Shown: positions 5,528 through 8,062 of the stretch, piece by piece
Layout: every line of letters starts with the position of its first letter
How positions within the stretch are numbered: position 1 is the first letter of the stretch
Source: Candidatus Margulisiibacteriota bacterium
Lineage (GTDB): Bacteria; Margulisbacteria; WOR-1; O2-12-FULL-45-9
Direction of reading: 5' to 3'
DNA length: 8,062 nt
NCBI GenBank assembly: GCA_028714935.1
Contig: JAQTLJ010000053.1
Coordinates: forward strand, 1 to 8,062
Notes under the pieces: generated by a model
The model's database searches: none
What the model was told of the DNA's origin: nothing
Seen by the model: the letters and a program-made list of their open reading frames with translations, nothing else
Made by a program: the position numbers and the translations under genes

Positions 5528-6418
5528 ATGTTGATCCTGTTAGGGCCCACCGCCGCCGGCAAAACCAAGCTCGCGATCGAGCTGGCCAAAAAGCTTAACG
5601 GCGAGATTATTTCCGCTGATTCCATGCAGGTCTATCGCGGCATGGATGTTGGGACCGCTAAGCCAACCCTGGAAGAACGCCAGGGCCTCCCCCATCATCT
5701 GATCGACGTCCTTGACCCAGACGAACCCTGGACCGTTTCCGACTTCGTTGAACAAGCCAACAAATTAACTAAAGACATTGTCTTCCGCGGAAAAGTCCCG
5801 CTGATAGTTGGCGGCACCGGCCTTTACCTCTGGTCGCTGCTGGAAGGCTTTTCGTTCCCGATCGCGCCGGCGGACAAAGAGCTGCGTGCAAAACTGGAAA
5901 AAGAGCAACTGACAGCTCTCTACTCTCGACTTACGGCCATAGATCCGGCAGCCGCCGAGAAGATCCACCCCAACGACAAAAAGAGAATTATCCGCGCGCT
6001 GGAGGTTTATGAATTGACCGGACGGCCGATCTCCCATTCGCAGGCGACCCGCGACCCGGGACTCGTGACTCGCGACCAGCTCCTAATCGGCCTCAACCTT
6101 CCCCGCGAAGAGCTCTACTCCCGGATCGACCAGCGTGTCGATTCCATGATAGAAAAAGGCTTAATTGAGGAAGTCACAGGACTGCTGGCCAAAGGTTATT
6201 CAAAAGAGCTTCCCTCGTTCCAAGCTTTGGGCTACAAAGAAGCGGTTGAATACCTAGCTGGCAAATGGACAAAGGAACAGATGATCGCGGAATTAAAAAA
6301 GCGCACCCGCCACTTTGCCCGCCGCCAAATGACCTGGTTTAAACGGTTCAATAACGTCCGATGGTTTGAGCCGCCGATTGACAGTCGGGCAATTTTAGAT
6401 TATATTAGTAGTATATGA
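5528..6418 (+). CDS. miaA: tRNA dimethylallyltransferase MiaA
   Basis: MiaA transfers a dimethylallyl group from dimethylallyl diphosphate to N6 of A37 in tRNAs that read codons starting with U, the first step toward ms2i6A. The 296-residue length is normal. The P-loop GPTAAGKT is at 6-13, followed by the substrate block DSMQVYRGMDVGTAKP (31-46), HHLIDV (56-61), GGTGLY (95-100), RIIRALEV (153-160), QALGYKE (232-238) and the C-terminal RTRHFARRQMTWFK (259-272). The ATG at 5528 puts the P-loop at its usual position. A 7-residue tandem duplication (173-186) lies in the variable region before LLIGL. The stop TGA overlaps the ATG of the next small gene as ATGA, and its last 40 bp contain that gene's promoter. 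Confidence 0.96.
   Translation: MLILLGPTAAGKTKLAIELAKKLNGEIISADSMQVYRGMDVGTAKPTLEERQGLPHHLIDVLDPDEPWTVSDFVEQANKLTKDIVFRGKVPLIVGGTGLYLWSLLEGFSFPIAPADKELRAKLEKEQLTALYSRLTAIDPAAAEKIHPNDKKRIIRALEVYELTGRPISHSQATRDPGLVTRDQLLIGLNLPREELYSRIDQRVDSMIEKGLIEEVTGLLAKGYSKELPSFQALGYKEAVEYLAGKWTKEQMIAELKKRTRHFARRQMTWFKRFNNVRWFEPPIDSRAILDYISSI
6378..6406 (+). promoter_or_regulatory. Near-consensus sigma-70 promoter inside the 3' end of miaA
   Basis: A perfect TTGACA at 6378-6383 is followed after exactly 17 bp by TATATT at 6401-6406, five of six bases of the -10 consensus. The ATG of the small basic ORF lies 8 bp further on, so the predicted start site (about 6413) gives a nearly leaderless message. This is the best -35/-10 pair I find in the window. 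It could also serve the histidine kinase downstream. Confidence 0.65.
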
Positions 6419-6522
6419 TCAGGTTGCGCCAAAAAGAAATTAAACGCCGCAGGAAAAGACGGAACGAAAAGCTCCGGGAAAAAGGGCTTTTCAAAAAAGT
6501 GATCAAGCAGGCCTCCGCTTAA
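6415..6522 (+). CDS. 35-residue highly basic protein, possibly ribosomal or RNA-binding
   Basis: This short gene has ATGA overlap with the miaA stop and encodes 35 residues, 16 of them Lys or Arg, with a core of KRRRKRR at 10-16. It has no Cys or acidic cluster and would be an RNA-binding helix or tail. The composition recalls small ribosomal proteins such as the C-terminal tail of bS21, but I cannot match it to a family. Support for reality comes from the overlap with miaA and from the near-consensus promoter placed 8 bp before its ATG, which suggests strong expression. A 7-bp inverted repeat within it (GAAAAGC 6466-6472, GCTTTTC 6486-6492) has no T-run. The chance that it is a fortuitous frame in an A-rich region is not negligible. 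Confidence 0.6.
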   Translation: MIRLRQKEIKRRRKRRNEKLREKGLFKKVIKQASA

Positions 6523-6577
6523 ATTAGTTCCGCAAATTTGTGAAATCCACGCCGGTTCTCTCCGAAATAGTCCTGAT

Positions 6578-7744
6578 ATGAGAACAACCCGGGTACTCGC
6601 TCCTCTGAAAACGGTCAAGTCAAAAGCGACCCTTTCGGCAGCCGAGCTGTCAAAGAATTTTGATACTGTGCCGGTCGGCTTGCACATCCTTTCAAGCCGG
6701 GGGATCATCCTCCGGGTTAATGCGACCGAAGCCGCCATGCTTGGTTATCCAATAAAAGCGCTGGTCGGCCGTTCTTTTCTTGATTTTATTGCCCCCGAGC
6801 AGCGCGACGATGCCTGGCAGAGATTTCAACAGAAACTGCGCGGCGTTAAAGTGGAAAAGAAGGTCGATCGCACTTATCTCACTAAGGATGGCCGCCGCAT
6901 TTTTGTCACTTCGGAGGACCGTGTTCTAAAGGGGAAGGACAGAAGGATTTTAACCGCGCTGATCGACATTACGGAACTAAAAGCGCTGCATGAACAGTTA
7001 GGTGAACTGCAAAGAAGTAGGGAGATCGGGGAACTGGCGGCCGGTTTTTCCCATGAATTCAATAATCTTTTAAGCGCCATTCTGAACGCCACCACCGTGA
7101 TCGCAAAAATGCTCAGCAGCGCCGATTTTACAAGCCCAGATAGCGCCGCCCTGCTCGATATTATCAAGGATTGCTGCCTGAGAGGGGCGCAGCTTAACCA
7201 AGGATTGATCTGTTTTGCCCGCAACACCGCCGACCCATTTTCCGGCCATGAAACTAGCCTGGGGAGCATTGTACGCGAGGCCGTGACCTTATTCGAAATA
7301 ACTCTCAATACTACAGGCGTCACGGTAGAGTGCGCCCTGGAAGACGGCGTCGTTCACGGGAACGAAGCCGAACTCAACAGCGCCGTGCTCAATCTCCTGA
7401 TCAACGCCCGCGATGCAATTCCCCGCTCAAGGCCGGGCGCGGTCAGGGTGGAGCTGAAAAAAGTCCAGCTGCGAAAAAAAATGAAAGCCGCGCAAGGCAA
7501 CGTGCTGGCGCCGGGTGAATATTTAAGGCTCTCGGTCTCTGACAACGGCAATGGCATACCAAAAGAGATAAGAGGCAAGGTCTTTACCCCCTTCTTTAGC
7601 ACCAAAGATCCGGTCGCGCACCACGGCCTGGGCCTATCAATGATCTATGGCATACTCATAAGACACAAAGGCGGTATTACTCTGGAGACCAAAGAAGACG
7701 TAGGCACGACCTTTAACCTTTTTATTCCCTCCGTTCTGTGCTAA
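6578..7744 (+). CDS. Soluble PAS-domain sensor histidine kinase (NtrB-like)
   Basis: Such kinases sense a signal through the PAS domain, autophosphorylate on His and pass the phosphate to a response regulator. The 388 residues comprise a short N-terminal stretch, a PAS domain at about 28-134 (VPVGLHILSSRGIILRVNA start, ALIDITELK end), the phosphoacceptor box GFSHEFNNLLSAI at 156-168 with H159, and an ATPase domain: N-box LNLLINARDAI (271-281), G1 DNGNGIP (322-328), F-box FTPFF (336-340) and G2 GLGLS (350-354). The HEFNN form of the H-box is common in NtrB-like and hybrid-type kinases. There is no transmembrane segment, so it is cytoplasmic. No response regulator lies in the window, making it an orphan here. 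The 55 bp upstream hold no Shine-Dalgarno site, only a weak AATAGT 6 bp before the ATG. Confidence 0.93.
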   Translation: MRTTRVLAPLKTVKSKATLSAAELSKNFDTVPVGLHILSSRGIILRVNATEAAMLGYPIKALVGRSFLDFIAPEQRDDAWQRFQQKLRGVKVEKKVDRTYLTKDGRRIFVTSEDRVLKGKDRRILTALIDITELKALHEQLGELQRSREIGELAAGFSHEFNNLLSAILNATTVIAKMLSSADFTSPDSAALLDIIKDCCLRGAQLNQGLICFARNTADPFSGHETSLGSIVREAVTLFEITLNTTGVTVECALEDGVVHGNEAELNSAVLNLLINARDAIPRSRPGAVRVELKKVQLRKKMKAAQGNVLAPGEYLRLSVSDNGNGIPKEIRGKVFTPFFSTKDPVAHHGLGLSMIYGILIRHKGGITLETKEDVGTTFNLFIPSVLC

Positions 7745-7747
7745 CAT
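7739..7747 (+). promoter_or_regulatory. Extended -10 (TGC-TAACAT) of the PHP gene, overlapping the kinase stop
   Basis: TGn followed by TAACAT begins in the last codon of the kinase gene, and the first three bases of the hexamer are its TAA stop. The PHP-gene ATG starts 6 bp later, so the predicted start site falls on or next to the ATG. No Shine-Dalgarno site is present. Confidence 0.5.
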
Positions 7748-7753
7748 ATTTAT

Positions 7754-8062
7754 ATGGATCTTGGCTCACGCATAGATTTCCATATTCATTCCATCTTCAG
7801 CGACGGCCTGCTCCTGCCGGCAGCTCTTGCTTACGAAGCAGCCGCACGCGGTCACTCCGCCATTGCCATCTCCGACCATGTTGATGCCTCAAACCTTGAA
7901 GAGGTCTTGTTTGGCCTGACCAAATTTGTCAAAGCGCTGGGGGATAAGCTCCCGATCAAGGTGTTTCCCGGCGTCGAGATCAGCTATTTACCGCCCAAAT
8001 TGATAGAGAAGTACGCGCGCAAAGCCAGGGATTTGGGAGCAAAAGTCATTATTGTCCACGGG
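7754..8062 (+). CDS. PHP-domain phosphoesterase, N-terminal part (runs off right edge)
   Basis: PHP proteins are metal-dependent phosphoesterases that include histidinol phosphatase, PolC/DnaE exonuclease domains and RNase AM-like enzymes. The 103 visible residues contain the first four PHP motifs: DFHIHSIFSDG at 8-18 (metal ligands H10, H12, D17), ISDHVD at 39-44 (D41, H42), PGVEIS at 72-77 (E75) and VHG at 101-103 (H102). The motifs start at the N-terminus, so this looks like a stand-alone PHP protein of the histidinol-phosphatase-like type rather than part of a polymerase. The ATG at 7754 is 9 bp after the kinase stop. Substrate cannot be assigned from the truncated sequence. Confidence 0.88.
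   Translation, partial: MDLGSRIDFHIHSIFSDGLLLPAALAYEAAARGHSAIAISDHVDASNLEEVLFGLTKFVKALGDKLPIKVFPGVEISYLPPKLIEKYARKARDLGAKVIIVHG

Noticed and set aside
6466..6492. Inverted repeat (7-bp arms, 13-base loop) as a rho-independent terminator
   Set aside because: It lies within the small basic ORF, is followed by A-rich rather than T-rich sequence on the plus strand, and has no T-run on the minus strand either.
6523..6577. Promoter or riboswitch in the 55 bp before the kinase
   Set aside because: Only a weak AATAGT is present with no -35 at proper spacing, and I see no conserved RNA motif or stable stem.

Overview
This window is ordinary, gene-dense bacterial chromosome with one anomalous segment. 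It holds eleven protein-coding genes (the first and last cut by the window edges), a displaced gene fragment and several promoter-like sites; I see no rRNA or tRNA genes and no CRISPR. The standard code fits: TAA, TAG and TGA all end genes. The gene set (plsC, leuD, archease, MgtC, a YugP-type protease, miaA, a PAS histidine kinase, a PHP protein), the moderate-to-high GC and the scarcity of Shine-Dalgarno sites suggest an uncultured bacterium, possibly of a candidate phylum such as Margulisbacteria/Saganbacteria. That placement is a guess from gene style, not something shown here.

Layout. 1-231 (minus): start of a Cys-rich small protein reading out of the left edge, divergent from everything else. 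312-3072 (plus): a tight run of plsC, leuD, archease, an MgtC-like membrane protein and a YugP-type membrane zinc protease, with gaps of 4-15 bp or short overlaps, probably co-transcribed. 2998-4669: a more AT-rich insertion carrying one gene, an M16-type (HxxEH) metallopeptidase-like protein. It sits exactly at the 3' end of yugP and is flanked by two imperfect 71-bp copies of that 3' end, so yugP stays intact and a displaced tail (4670-4741) lies beyond the insert. 4781-5521: an unassigned protein with a probable PD-(D/E)xK nuclease-type core. 5528-6418: miaA. 6415-6522: a 35-residue, extremely basic protein overlapping the miaA stop, with the best consensus promoter of the window just upstream. 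6578-7744: a soluble PAS histidine kinase. 7754-8062: the start of a PHP-domain phosphoesterase.

Expression logic. Several genes lack a Shine-Dalgarno site and instead have a -10-like hexamer only 6-9 bp before the ATG, often as an extended -10 (TGn-TAnnnT) and often overlapping the stop codon of the preceding gene (leuD, miaA, PHP; also plsC and the small basic ORF). This predicts leaderless mRNAs. The MgtC gene is the clear exception, with a canonical AAGGAGG.

The most notable items are the yugP-tail insertion carrying the M16-like gene, the stop-codon-embedded leaderless promoters, and the strong promoter in front of the tiny basic protein.
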